From the IMG/VR virus record IMGVR_UViG_3300008259_004935, positions 1 through 35,773 of that record: 35,773 nt of DNA, one strand, 5' to 3'. This document shows, in pieces, positions 21,700 to 30,674 of the stretch. This DNA is from a virus. Every line of letters begins with the position of its first letter. Positions within the stretch are counted from its first letter, which is position 1. A program made the translations under genes and the position numbers. The notes below the pieces were generated by a model that was not told the DNA's origin, made no database searches, and saw only the letters and a program-made list of their open reading frames with translations.

Positions 21700-23244
21700 C
21701 TATCCCGGGGCGTCGTCGATGGCGAGGGTGAAGCGCCACGCGCCGTCAACCCAGGCGCGAGCAACCACCTGCCCCACCACGTCACGGCCGAGGGACTCGG
21801 AGGACAGGGCTGCCCAGTCGCCGAGGGCTACGCGGTGGTAGGCCGCGGCGGCCTCAAGGGTCACGACTTCGCGCTCAAGGGGGCGGGCCTGGACGGCGAG
21901 GAGGGCGACCTGCCATGCGCTGGCCTGGTCCCAGATGGCGGGGGCGTCGATGGTGATGGCCTCGCCGTCGGGGTCGATGTCCAGACCGAGGGCGGGGGTG
22001 TCGGCGTCGATGCGGACGGCGCGGGTGCGGGTGTCGGCGGCGTGGGAGGGGCCCCAGCGGACCTCGACAGAGGCGGGGGCGCGGAGGGTCTCCACGTCCA
22101 CGGGGCCGACGCGCTGCACGTCGATGCCGTCGACCAGGGCCCAGGGGCAGGCGGCGGGGACGGGCTGGGCGTGGGGGATGACGTAGAGACCAGCGGCGGA
22201 TCTGGCCAGCGTGCAGGGGTAGAGGGTGAGGAGGTCCTGCACCACCTCAAGGGGGCTGGCGTCGGCGTCTTGGATGACCAGCCCCACCTCGATCTCATCG
22301 AGGGCGGCGACGGCGGCGGCCATGCGCTGGCGGTCGACTGGGAGCGAGGAGCGGCCGAGGAGGGCAAGGGCGACGGAACCCAAGCCCGGCCGGGCAGAGG
22401 ACACCGCCAGCGAGCCCGGGCCCGTCGCCGAGGAGGAGGCCCACCACCACTGAGTACCGATCGCGCGGTCAAGGTGCGGCGTGGCGCCGGTGGCGATGCC
22501 GGTGGCGTCGACGGTGGGCCAGACGCGGCCGTCGGCGTCGGCGACGTGCTCCACAGCCTCAAGGCGCCACTCGCCGCTCCCATCGGTGATCCACACCTGC
22601 CCCTCTGCCAGCCGCTCGCAGGCCAGGACCAGCCGGGTAGCGACGGGGCCGAGGGCCCACTCCACGGGGTAGGCGGGGGCTGCGGCGACGGGGGCGCCGG
22701 CGATGAGCCCGGGGCGGCCGGCGATGAGGGCGGGCGCTTTGCCGGCGACGGAGGAGAGCGTCGGCGCCGACGATGGGGTGGCGAGGAGGGGCCAGGCGTC
22801 GGCGGAGAGCTCGGAGCCGGCGGGGAGGAGGCGGGCGGTGTCGGTGAGGCGGCCGGCGCGGATCTGGGCTCGGAGGGCGCCGGGCGGGGCGTCGGGGTCG
22901 CCGTACTCCACGGATTCGAGGCGACCGGCGACGAGCTCGATCGGGTCGCCTGGGATGCCATCGTCCACGATCACGAGGTAGAGCGCGGCGGTCGCGGTGC
23001 GCCAGCGGTGGCCGGCGGCACGGAGAGCAGCCCAGTCGGCGGCGGCGAAGTCGGCCTCGAATGATGCGCCGAGGTCGGGGCCGTCCAGGGAGAGGCGGGC
23101 GAGGCGCTCGGAGTAGCGCACGTCTGCACCACCATCGGCGGACACGTCGACGGCGTCGACGGTGGCATCCATCGGGATCGTCGACGCCCACCACTGGCGG
23201 CCGGCCCAGTCGACGCGGATCAGCCACTCGGCGGAGACGGTCAT
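21700..23244 (-). CDS. Tail hub or tip-associated protein
   Basis: A 514-residue protein beginning in an ATGA overlap with the giant sialidase-like gene. The N-terminal 150 residues are beta-rich (EWLIRVDWAGRQWWASTIP, ADVRYSERLARLSLDGPDLG, ELVAGRLESVEYGDPDAPP), as in proteins forming the tail-tip ring. The middle carries LDEIEVGLVIQDADASPLEVVQDLLTLYPCTLARSAAGLYVIP, typical of hub proteins that build on the tape-measure side, and the end is beta-rich again. The call rests on position between the large tail protein and the small distal proteins and on general features. Confidence 0.55.
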   Translation of the reverse strand: MTVSAEWLIRVDWAGRQWWASTIPMDATVDAVDVSADGGADVRYSERLARLSLDGPDLGASFEADFAAADWAALRAAGHRWRTATAALYLVIVDDGIPGDPIELVAGRLESVEYGDPDAPPGALRAQIRAGRLTDTARLLPAGSELSADAWPLLATPSSAPTLSSVAGKAPALIAGRPGLIAGAPVAAAPAYPVEWALGPVATRLVLACERLAEGQVWITDGSGEWRLEAVEHVADADGRVWPTVDATGIATGATPHLDRAIGTQWWWASSSATGPGSLAVSSARPGLGSVALALLGRSSLPVDRQRMAAAVAALDEIEVGLVIQDADASPLEVVQDLLTLYPCTLARSAAGLYVIPHAQPVPAACPWALVDGIDVQRVGPVDVETLRAPASVEVRWGPSHAADTRTRAVRIDADTPALGLDIDPDGEAITIDAPAIWDQASAWQVALLAVQARPLEREVVTLEAAAAYHRVALGDWAALSSESLGRDVVGQVVARAWVDGAWRFTLAIDDAPG

Positions 23245-26200
23245 GTGTCCTCGGAGACGGTGAGGGCGGCGAGGCGCTGCACCTGGGAGCGGGCGTAGTC
23301 GCCGACGACGCCCTCCAGCCGGTGCGGGCTGGTCAGGGTGCCCACCACGAGGTCGGCGCGGGCGGTGACGGTCTGCGGGGTCGTGTCGGCGACGGCGGAG
23401 ATCAGCGCCACGGGCTGGCCGTCGTGCTCACGGGTCAGCGAGCGCAGGCGCCGGAGCCACGCGGCGCGGGCGCTCACCGGGTCGGAGCCCCAGAGGAGCC
23501 ACGCGGGGGCGTCGCCGTCCAGGGCGCCGGACTCGTCTATGCCGTCGGTCCAGGCGAGGCTGATTTCACGGGCGGGCGGCGCGGAGCCGTAGACGACGGC
23601 GCTCCCATCGTCGCGGACACGGCGACGGCGGCCGGGGCTCAGCTCATCCTGGGTGGCCCAGTCGGGCAGGGCAGCGGCGGGCCACGCGGGACCGAGGAGC
23701 AGGGAGCCGATCTGAAGGTAGCCGTCTACGGTGGCCTGGGCGTCGATGACCAGCCGCCAGCCGCCAGCCGCGGCGGGGGCAGCGAAGAGGAACGCGGCGT
23801 CGGCGCGCCAGATGGCGGCGGTGCCGCTGGATGGGTCGGTCGGGGCGGCGCCAGACAGGGCCAAGACCGCCCGGGGGCCATCCCAGGAGGCCGAGCCCTC
23901 CCACGCGCCCTCTGCCTGGGCGATGATGCGGCGGCGGGTCGATCCGGCGGCCCAGGTGGCGCCGGCGAGCTCGCCCTCGAGGAGGTAGCCGGCGGACGTG
24001 GCCGACGAAGAGGGGCGGGCGGTGTCACCTGTGCGCGAGTAGGCGAGGGAGCCGAGCGGGCCGGCGAGGTCGATGGCGACGACATCAGACCACGCGGAGC
24101 CGGTCCAGCGTTGGAGCTTGCCGGTGCGCCAGTTGGCGCCGCGGATGACCAGGCCGAGGAGCGGGGAGAGGGAGGCGCCAGCGGCGAGGGTGGTGGGGGT
24201 CGCCGTGAGCCGCAGGGCGATCTGCTGCTCCTGCTCATCGGCGGAGCGCCACGGGGCCCGGGGAGAGCGGGAGCGGGCGGCGAAGAGGCGCTCGATCGGC
24301 CACTGGTAGGCCGTGGAGAGGGTCGCGGTGTCGCCGACAGCGGCGGGGCCGGTGCGGCCTCGGAGGGTGAGGCCGGCGGCGACGTAGCAGGGGGCCGTGG
24401 AGAGAGGCGCCCCCTGAAGGCCCACAGGGGCGGCGCTGGCATCCCATGCGTCCCAGCGCGACGGGCCCACACCGGCGGCGTGGTCTCCGCCCGAGTCGCC
24501 AGCGGACCACGCGACATGATGCCAGGAGGCGGCGACATTGGCGGCGCTGGCGAGGGCGCCCCAGGTGACGGCGGATGCGCCGCCCGCGCCGCTGTCGTCG
24601 GCGGGGGTGGCGCTGGCGGTCAGGGTCCAGTCGCGGGCCTCGTCCAGGGCGGCGTGGTCGCGGTGGTAGACGCGCAGGCCGGTGGCGGAGAGGCCGATCC
24701 GAACGGCGCGGGGGGCAGCGGAGAGGCCGGAGGCGGTGGCCACGGCGGCGCCGGCTACGAGGTCGTAGACGCGGATCGCGGTGGACGTGAAGCGCAGCTC
24801 GATCTCGGCGCCGTAGGTAGCGCCGTCGGAGACGCGCAGGCGGAGGGCGATGGCGGCGGAGAGGAGCGAGCCGCCGGCGGTGGCGGTGACGGCGGCCTCG
24901 GCGATCAGGTGGGTGGGGTCGCCGGAGAGGAAGGCGGGCTCGGTGTAGTAGCGCGAGCCGCTGGCGGCAGACGTGGTGATCTGGAGCGCGCCGCCGGAGA
25001 GGGCGGCGGCGGAGGTGCCCGACGTGGTGGTGGTGTAGGTGCTGGCCAGGTCGTCGGGGCGCTCGATCGGGGCCCAGGTGTGCCACCAAGAGGCCCGGTC
25101 GCCGAGGAGGGAGCCGCGGCGGGTCGGGGGGAGCGTGGTGGAGCTCCACCCGCCGAGCGTCCACACGTCGATCGAGAGGTCCAGCGAGGAGGCGGCGGCG
25201 GTGTGCGTGGCGGCGAGGAGCACGCGGCCGCGGTGGTAGCAGGTGGCGAGGCGGGTGGGGTAGGCGTCCGAGGAGGTGCCAGGGGGCGCTGAGGCCCACC
25301 AAGTCGTCGACTGCGCCGGGTCGGTGGGGTCGGTGGGGTCGACGCCGACGGGCTCGGTGGTGCGGCCGCCGTCGCCCGACACCACCACGCCGCACCGCTG
25401 GGCAGAGCCAGAGGCGGGATCGGCGTAGCGCCAGTGCAGCCACAGCAGGCCGGCGTCGTCTACGCAGGCGGCGAGGTCGGCGTCGACGATGGCCGAGGCG
25501 GTCACGTCGACGGCCTGCCCGTCCCAGGCTTCGCCGCCGTAGGTGTCGGCGGCGGCGATCGACTGGAAGGCGGAGCCGAGGCGGGCGCGGACCCAGGAGC
25601 CAGCGGCGCCGGAGCTGTCGGCGCGGGCCCAGACGGCGAGGAGGGCGCCGGAGACGGTGACGGCGGCGGGGTAGCCGCCGGAGTCGTCGTAGGTGGCGCC
25701 GGCTTGGGTGTAGACGACGGCGAAGGAGGCGCCGAGGTCGCCGCTGGCGTACTGGCGGATGGTGTCTTTGTAGGTGCCGCCGGGTCTGTACAGGTGTGCC
25801 AGCACGAGGAGCTGGCCGGCGTGGTAGGCGGCGGCGATGCGGCGGGGGCGGAGGGCGCCGAGGGTGGCGATGTCTGTCTCGGCGGTCGCGTAGGCGCCGA
25901 GGACTACCCAGGTCTGCCCCTCGTCATGGCTTACCCAGGTGCGCAGGTGCCACGTTGAGGCGTCGGCGGAGGCTACCCAGGCGATCAGCAGCACGGCGGC
26001 GCCGGCCACGGTGAGCACCGGGTACTGGCTCGCTACGTCGGCGGCGTCGTCGTGCACCAGCACGCGGGCGCCCCACTCGGTGTCACCAGGGGCGAGGCGG
26101 CGGACGGCGATCCCGTCGTCGCCGGTGCCAGCGACTGAGTAGGCGAGGAGAGCCACGCCAGAGGGGAGGGAGACGATCGAGGGGGTCGTAAAGGTCGCGG

Positions 26201-26543
26201 ACGCGCCGGTGGTGTCCTCGATCCGCTGCACGCCAGCCAGGGCGGATGGCAGGTCTTGGCCGCGCCAGGTGCCGCCGGTGACGCGGTGGGCGAAGGTGGC
26301 GGCCTTGGTGGTGCGGCCGGGCTGGCCGCCGCGGATGATCTGGACCTCTACGTCCTGGCCGGGCTCCTCGACGGTGCCGCCGGCCTCGACGGTGAGCAGG
26401 GCGCTCGACGTGTCAGCGACGGCTGGCACCGGGCCAGCCTGGGAGTAGCTCGACTGCGCAGCCCACAGCGCGGCGTCAGGGTCGCGCAGGCGGGGGTCGC
26501 CGACGATCAGCACGGGCGCGCGGGGGAGGGTGTAGCTGCTCAC
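23241..26543 (-). CDS. Large tail protein with sialidase-like Asp-box repeats
   Basis: At 1100 residues this is the longest gene. The N-terminal third looks like a beta-propeller of the sialidase/BNR kind: Asp-box motifs SHDEGQTW (205-212), SGDLGASF (267-274) and SGDGGRTT (389-396) stand between strands. The middle has lectin-like beta stretches with repeated Tyr, Trp and Thr, and the last 150 residues (REISLAWTDGIDESGALDGDAP, VARADLVVGTLTSPHRLEGVVGDYARSQVQRLAAL) resemble tail-tip attachment parts. The protein probably contacts or cuts cell-surface sugar at adsorption. The catalytic Arg triad of true sialidases could not be identified, so binding without cleavage is equally possible. ATGA-type overlaps occur at both ends. 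Confidence 0.68.
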   Translation of the reverse strand: MSSYTLPRAPVLIVGDPRLRDPDAALWAAQSSYSQAGPVPAVADTSSALLTVEAGGTVEEPGQDVEVQIIRGGQPGRTTKAATFAHRVTGGTWRGQDLPSALAGVQRIEDTTGASATFTTPSIVSLPSGVALLAYSVAGTGDDGIAVRRLAPGDTEWGARVLVHDDAADVASQYPVLTVAGAAVLLIAWVASADASTWHLRTWVSHDEGQTWVVLGAYATAETDIATLGALRPRRIAAAYHAGQLLVLAHLYRPGGTYKDTIRQYASGDLGASFAVVYTQAGATYDDSGGYPAAVTVSGALLAVWARADSSGAAGSWVRARLGSAFQSIAAADTYGGEAWDGQAVDVTASAIVDADLAACVDDAGLLWLHWRYADPASGSAQRCGVVVSGDGGRTTEPVGVDPTDPTDPAQSTTWWASAPPGTSSDAYPTRLATCYHRGRVLLAATHTAAASSLDLSIDVWTLGGWSSTTLPPTRRGSLLGDRASWWHTWAPIERPDDLASTYTTTTSGTSAAALSGGALQITTSAASGSRYYTEPAFLSGDPTHLIAEAAVTATAGGSLLSAAIALRLRVSDGATYGAEIELRFTSTAIRVYDLVAGAAVATASGLSAAPRAVRIGLSATGLRVYHRDHAALDEARDWTLTASATPADDSGAGGASAVTWGALASAANVAASWHHVAWSAGDSGGDHAAGVGPSRWDAWDASAAPVGLQGAPLSTAPCYVAAGLTLRGRTGPAAVGDTATLSTAYQWPIERLFAARSRSPRAPWRSADEQEQQIALRLTATPTTLAAGASLSPLLGLVIRGANWRTGKLQRWTGSAWSDVVAIDLAGPLGSLAYSRTGDTARPSSSATSAGYLLEGELAGATWAAGSTRRRIIAQAEGAWEGSASWDGPRAVLALSGAAPTDPSSGTAAIWRADAAFLFAAPAAAGGWRLVIDAQATVDGYLQIGSLLLGPAWPAAALPDWATQDELSPGRRRRVRDDGSAVVYGSAPPAREISLAWTDGIDESGALDGDAPAWLLWGSDPVSARAAWLRRLRSLTREHDGQPVALISAVADTTPQTVTARADLVVGTLTSPHRLEGVVGDYARSQVQRLAALTVSEDT

Positions 26544-28750
26544 CAGGACACCTTGGAGAGGTTGCGCGTAGCCCGGCGGGCCATGTCGCGCCCTTCGCGG
26601 GTGGCGACGGCGTCGCGAAACAGACGCGAAGGGGCGTCAGGGGGGACCAGGACCGCCACCGGGGCAGGGCTGGCTGCGGCCGGGGTGCCTCGGTTGAGCT
26701 GTGCCACGCCGTCGGGGCCGCCGACGTTGGCGACGCCCCGAGCGGTGAGCACGCCCTCGCCGCGGGTGAGCTTCGCCCGGACCTCGTCAGGGGCGGTCGG
26801 CGGGTCGCTCACCATTCCGCCGGTGTGGAAAGAAGGCTCGGTGGCGGCGATGGTGGCCACGCGGGCGGCGCCGGTGGCGTAGGCGGCGGCGGCGACGCCG
26901 ACAGAGAGCGGGAAGGGGTAGTCGCGGCCGGCGCGAGCTGCGGCGGCGAGGGCGTCGATCGTGGCCTGTGCGATGGCGAGGGCCTTGTAGGCCGTGAAGG
27001 CCCGGCGGGCGGCCGCCTCGGAGGAGGAGGCGGCGAGATCGGCGGCCATCTGGGCGGAGGAGGCGAGACCGCCGAACATCTGGGAGGCGCCTTGGATGGT
27101 CAGGGCGCGCACCTGCTCTACCCGCTGCATCTCTCGCTCAGCAGCAGCGGCGGCGCGGGATTCGCGCTCGGCTTCGATGGCGGCGAGCTCTACTGCGAGG
27201 CGGCGCTCGGCTTCGAGGCGCACGTCGGCCGAGGCCTGGGCGGCGAGGTCCAGGCGGCCAGAGGCGGCGGCCATGGCGTCGATCTGGGCGAGCTGCTCAT
27301 CGCGCTCTCGGATGATCCGGCCGATGCTGCTCTCTTCAAAGCGGCCGGCGCCCTCAATGACGCTGCGCAGGCCAGCGACAGCGGCGGCGCGCTCGTCTAC
27401 GCGGCGCTTGTAGTCGGCGTCACCCTCGGCGAGGCGGCGTAGGGCTTCGCGGGTGGCGTCCAGGGCGGCCGTGTGGCTGCGCTGGGCGTCGGCGGCGCGC
27501 TTCGCGGATTGGGCCTCTTCGGCCTGGGCCTCGGCGAGCGCGTAGGCGGCGAGGCCGGCCTGATCTTGCGCGCCGCGCATCTCGCCGAGCCGCGCGGTGG
27601 CGGCCTTGTGGGCGTCGCGCATCTCGCCGAGCACGCGGCTCGATTCGATGTCGGCGGACATCGTCAGGCGGCCGGAGATGCGGAGCTGCTCCTCGGCGGC
27701 GATGCGCTGGCCGATGCTCGCCACGAGGTCGGCCTGGGCTTTGATGGCGGCGTCGGCCTGCTTTCTGGCGGCGGCCTCGGCGCGCTCTGCCTCGATCCGC
27801 ACGCCGGACAGGCCGCCGATCTGCACCTGCACATCTTCAGAGGCTTCCCGGGTCGCCTGGGAGTAGGCGGCCCACTCACGGGCGAGGCCGGCCACCGACT
27901 GGCGGGCCCGGACGATGGCGGCGTCGGCCTTGACGATCCGCTCCTCGATTCGGCCGCTGGCGTCGGCGGCGGCGTCGGTGGCGTTGGCCCAGACCGAATA
28001 GGCGGCGGTGACGCCAGCCACCGCCACGGCGAGAGCGGCGATCAGGGGCGCGAGCGGGGCCAGGGCTGCCGCAAGGCCACCCACAGAGCCGGACGCCGCG
28101 AGCATCTGCTGCCCGACCTGGCTCCCCTGCTGGGTGAGCACCTGCAACGGGGGCGCGCCGGCGGAGAGCTGCGCGATCACGTCGGGCATCTGCATCGCGA
28201 CGGCCTGCAGCCCGCCCTGGAGCCCGCGCTGAGAGGCAGCGGCGGCCTGGCTGTGCCGGTCAAGGTCGGCGAGGGCCGCGGCGTAGGCCTGCATCGCCTT
28301 CGATGGCGCGGCGGTCTGCTGTACCGGCCCCTGCATCTCGCCGGACGTGGAGCCGGCCCGAGCGAGGTCGCCCTGCAACTGCCCGCGCCGGGCGGCGATC
28401 TGGCTCATCACCTGGGCGTCAACGTCTCCGAGCGCCCGAATCCGGGCCTCCAGGGCGTCAAGCTCACGGATCGCCTTGGTGGCGGCGAAGGCTTCGGGCC
28501 CGAGCCTGACACGCTCAAGCTCCTCGGCCACCTTTGCCGCCGCCGCGGAGACCGCCGCGGCCTCCTGCTGCCGAGCCACGGTGGCGGCCTTGGCGGCCGC
28601 CGCGGCGCCGCGGACCTGCTCAGCGTAGGAGCGGCGAAGGTCGGAGATCAGCGCGTTTGCAGCCTTCGCCGATGCGTTCTCCATGCCGGCGAGAGCCGCG
28701 CGGATCGGCGCGGTGTCGGCGATGAAGCTGATCGAGACGGAGGATGCCAT
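26540..28750 (-). CDS. Tape measure protein
   Basis: The 736-residue protein sets tail length and is later ejected. The N-terminus (SVSISFIADTAPIRAALAGMENASAKAANAL) and two long Ala/Glu/Arg-rich helical regions are typical. A hydrophobic stretch LAPLAPLIAALAVAVAGVTAAYSVW near residues 230-255 can insert into membranes. Near the C-terminus FHTGGMVSDPPTAPDEVRAKL followed by TRGEGVLTARGV is the conserved end of many tape measures. It follows the chaperone and gp10-like genes. If about 0.15 nm per residue holds, the tail would be near 110 nm. It starts in a TAATG overlap. Confidence 0.9.
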   Translation of the reverse strand: MASSVSISFIADTAPIRAALAGMENASAKAANALISDLRRSYAEQVRGAAAAAKAATVARQQEAAAVSAAAAKVAEELERVRLGPEAFAATKAIRELDALEARIRALGDVDAQVMSQIAARRGQLQGDLARAGSTSGEMQGPVQQTAAPSKAMQAYAAALADLDRHSQAAAASQRGLQGGLQAVAMQMPDVIAQLSAGAPPLQVLTQQGSQVGQQMLAASGSVGGLAAALAPLAPLIAALAVAVAGVTAAYSVWANATDAAADASGRIEERIVKADAAIVRARQSVAGLAREWAAYSQATREASEDVQVQIGGLSGVRIEAERAEAAARKQADAAIKAQADLVASIGQRIAAEEQLRISGRLTMSADIESSRVLGEMRDAHKAATARLGEMRGAQDQAGLAAYALAEAQAEEAQSAKRAADAQRSHTAALDATREALRRLAEGDADYKRRVDERAAAVAGLRSVIEGAGRFEESSIGRIIRERDEQLAQIDAMAAASGRLDLAAQASADVRLEAERRLAVELAAIEAERESRAAAAAEREMQRVEQVRALTIQGASQMFGGLASSAQMAADLAASSSEAAARRAFTAYKALAIAQATIDALAAAARAGRDYPFPLSVGVAAAAYATGAARVATIAATEPSFHTGGMVSDPPTAPDEVRAKLTRGEGVLTARGVANVGGPDGVAQLNRGTPAAASPAPVAVLVPPDAPSRLFRDAVATREGRDMARRATRNLSKVSW

Positions 28751-29271
28751 TAGGTCGCCCTAAGACGGGTGAGGGCGGTCTGCACCTCAGCGGCTACGGC
28801 GGGGGCGTGCGCCTTGACCGGCTTCGCGATCAGCACGTCCCAGGGGCGGAGCGAGGTGAAGCCCGGGGGCGCCCCCTTGCCGTGGCGGCGGTAGACGATG
28901 CGCCGGCCGTACTCGATCGCGGCGGCGCGTAGCTCAGGGCTCTTCGCCTTGTCGCCGTAGGCCTGCACCTTTTGCTCGATCTGCGCCGCCGTGAAGCGGC
29001 TCCACTTCACGAGGTAGCCGTAAGGCTTGCCCCCGCGGGCGGGCGTGGCGTCGTTCTCGATCACGACAGAGAGGCGGGTCTCCTCGATCCGCTCGGAGAC
29101 GGCGAGGGCATCACGAGAACGGCCCGAGCGGATCGGCCACATGGGGCGCGCGTCGGCCACGATCTGGCGGGCTTTGGCGCCGGCCACGCGAAAGAAGGTC
29201 TCGGAGGCGCCATCGGTGGCGGCTCCGACAGCGGCGCGCAGGGCGGAGAGGTCGATTCGTGCGGTGATCAT
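28750..29271 (-). CDS. HK97 gp10-like tail component
   Basis: A 173-residue protein starting in an ATGA overlap with the chaperone frameshift extension. The pattern MWPIRSGRSRDALAVSERIEETRLSVVIENDATPARGGKPYGYLVKW is that of gp10-like tail proteins, which have RTG/RSGRSRDSL, a beta strand and a Y-x-x-x-VEfG-like element. Such proteins act in joining tail and head or tail completion. Here it stands between the chaperone pair and the tape measure instead of upstream of the tail tube, which is slightly unusual. Confidence 0.65.
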   Translation of the reverse strand: MITARIDLSALRAAVGAATDGASETFFRVAGAKARQIVADARPMWPIRSGRSRDALAVSERIEETRLSVVIENDATPARGGKPYGYLVKWSRFTAAQIEQKVQAYGDKAKSPELRAAAIEYGRRIVYRRHGKGAPPGFTSLRPWDVLIAKPVKAHAPAVAAEVQTALTRLRAT

Positions 29272-29698
29272 CGCTTCGCCTCCTCTTCCGCGCGCATCTG
29301 CGCATCTGCGATCAGAACAGCCTGCTCAGCGGTGTCCAGGGCCGCCCACCACGCGGGGGGCTGTCCGTACTCCCTCGAAAGCCTCAGCCCCCAGCGGGTG
29401 GCGTTTCCGCCGGGGGCTCGGAGAAACTTTTTGCGGCGTTGACCTCGGCCTGGGTGACCTGTAGGCCAATGGCGAAGGCCCGCGCGGCGGCGGCGGCGTT
29501 GATGATCTCCTCCTCGGAGAGCCCGGCGCCGACCAGCCCGTCATAGATGCCGGCGCCCCAGTCTTCGACGCGGTGGGAGAGCTTGTACTCGCTGGGCGGG
29601 ATGCGGGCGGGCCACGCCACGCCAGAGGGCCAGCACATGCGCAGCGCGGCAACGACGGTGCCGAGCCACTGCCCGACGGGGGCGCCGGTGAGGTCCAC
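29268..29698 (-). CDS. Tail assembly chaperone, -1 frameshift fusion (G-T type)
   Basis: A second reading frame continues past the chaperone stop. After about residue 90, in the run GCAAAAAGT on the minus strand, a -1 shift gives KKFLRAPGGNATRWGLRLSR and then EYGQPPAWWAAL...RAEEEAKR, ending at 29268 with TGA overlapping the next ATG. The fused product would be 143 residues. The extension has no start codon of its own, encodes a sensible Trp- and Arg-rich tail assembly sequence, and lies where siphophages place the G/GT pair before the tape measure. The shift site is A_AAA_AGT, weaker than the classical A_AAA_AAG, so one-tRNA slippage is likely. Confidence 0.75.
29384..29698 (-). CDS. Tail assembly chaperone, unshifted form
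   Basis: The zero-frame product has 104 residues and starts at GTG 29698, with only a weak ribosome site. It reads MDLTGAPVGQWLGTVVAALR, then WGAGIYDGLVGAGLSEEEIINAAAAARAFAIGLQ, and ends in a Pro/Ala/Glu tail (SEPPAETPPAGG). Together with the frameshift product it should coat the tape measure before tube assembly. Its size and place, directly after the tail tube gene, fit lambda G-like proteins. Confidence 0.72.
   Translation of the reverse strand: MDLTGAPVGQWLGTVVAALRMCWPSGVAWPARIPPSEYKLSHRVEDWGAGIYDGLVGAGLSEEEIINAAAAARAFAIGLQVTQAEVNAAKSFSEPPAETPPAGG
29428..29432 (-). promoter_or_regulatory. Programmed frameshift slip site
   Basis: Five A residues (minus strand 29432 to 29428) in GCA-AAA-AGT. 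In the -1 frame the codons are AAA-AAG-TTT. Forty-two bases downstream the zero frame stops (TGA at 29386-29384), while the -1 frame stays open to 29268. A GC-rich stretch behind the slip site could form the stimulating structure; I did not fold it. Confidence 0.6.
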
Positions 29699-29720
29699 GC
29701 CGAGGATCTGGACGTGGACC

Positions 29721-30215
29721 TCAGCGGCTGGCGATGAGCGTCTCGCCGCCGATCACGACTGGGCCGTAGACGGTGAAGGTGAAGGAGGCGCGGTTGGGCT
29801 CGCCTTGCTCGATCTTGTAGCTCGTCAGCACACAGTCATCGAAGGTCGCGGTGCGGGTGTCCGTGCTGTAGTCGGCGCTCCATGACAGGTCGATCCCGGT
29901 GTCGTCGCCAATGTCGGCGATCACCGAAACAAAGCCGCCGGTCTGGCCGAAAGCCAGCTCGACAAAGGCGTTGGAGAGGGCTGCAACGTCGCCAGTGAAC
30001 GACAGCGTCGGGAACACCCGGCTGCCCTTGCGCAGCGCCCGGAGGCCTTCGGGGCCCTGGAAAGGCAGGGTCTCACGGCCGCCGGGCACGAGGCCGTCGA
30101 TGGCGAGGTCGCCGTTGTAGTAGGTGACCGTCGCGGAGTTCGGGGTGCCCGATTTGTCATCGGTGCCGGTCAGCGAGCCGTCGCGGAAGATTCCGAGGAT
30201 GTCGGAGAGGGCCAC
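29721..30215 (-). CDS. Major tail (tube) protein
   Basis: A 164-residue protein starting at GTG 30215, six bases after GGAGG. It has an alternating strand pattern (NSATVTYYNGDLAIDGLVPGG, FPTLSFTGDVAALSNAFVELAFGQTGG, ATFDDCVLTSYKIEQGEPNRASFTFTVYG), typical of tube proteins that share a beta-sandwich with the tail tip. It directly precedes the chaperone pair, the standard place for the major tail protein. The good ribosome site agrees with the high expression expected. Confidence 0.75.
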   Translation of the reverse strand: MALSDILGIFRDGSLTGTDDKSGTPNSATVTYYNGDLAIDGLVPGGRETLPFQGPEGLRALRKGSRVFPTLSFTGDVAALSNAFVELAFGQTGGFVSVIADIGDDTGIDLSWSADYSTDTRTATFDDCVLTSYKIEQGEPNRASFTFTVYGPVVIGGETLIASR

Positions 30216-30218
30216 GGG

Positions 30219-30674
30219 CTACCTCCAGGGGAGCAGCAGGGAGACAGAGAGCTCAACGCGCAGCCATCCGGCGGCGTCGGGTACGGAGAAGAGCTTGTAA
30301 CCGCCCGGGAGGGCACGCGCGCCGCTGGCGGCGTCTCCCCAGGCGTGGACGGCCCCAGCGGCGGCGAGGATGGCGGCGAGGGTCTGGGCCTGGGAGCCGA
30401 GATCGTCGCCCTGGCGCAGGCGCATGGGCCAGGAGAGGGTCAGGGAGTGCTCGAAGAGGCGCACACCTTGGCGGGGGCCGGTCGCGCCGTCGCCGAGGGC
30501 CAGGGAGACCTGCAGCGGGCGGTCGGCGAGGTCGGAGCCGCCGCCGTGACCCCGTGACGCGGTCCAGCCGGCGCCGGGGGTGTCGGTGTAGTCCGAGGCG
30601 TCCAGGCTCGTCACCGCGGCGAGCAGGGAGGCCAGGACCGCCTCCAAGGCGGCGCGGGTGAGCGGGGCGGCCAT
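30219..30674 (-). CDS. Tail completion or terminator-type protein
   Basis: A 151-residue protein beginning in a TGATG overlap at 30674. The N-terminus is helical (AAPLTRAALEAVLASLLAAVTSL), the middle has strands (DRPLQVSLALGDG, LFEHSLTLSWPMRLRQGDDLGSQAQTLAAILAAAG) and the end is WLRVELSVSLLLPWR. This resembles the small proteins between the connectors and the tube in siphophages (gpU or gpZ class). The call depends on position. Confidence 0.6.
   Translation of the reverse strand: MAAPLTRAALEAVLASLLAAVTSLDASDYTDTPGAGWTASRGHGGGSDLADRPLQVSLALGDGATGPRQGVRLFEHSLTLSWPMRLRQGDDLGSQAQTLAAILAAAGAVHAWGDAASGARALPGGYKLFSVPDAAGWLRVELSVSLLLPWR

Noticed and set aside
21424-25292. Long open frames on the plus strand across the tail genes (for example 21424-23064 and 23061-25292)
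   Set aside because: They are Gly/Ala/Arg-rich mirror frames of the minus-strand tail genes, without ribosome sites or recognisable domains. GC-rich DNA leaves such frames open by chance, and the minus-strand proteins have the motifs and the start/stop overlaps.
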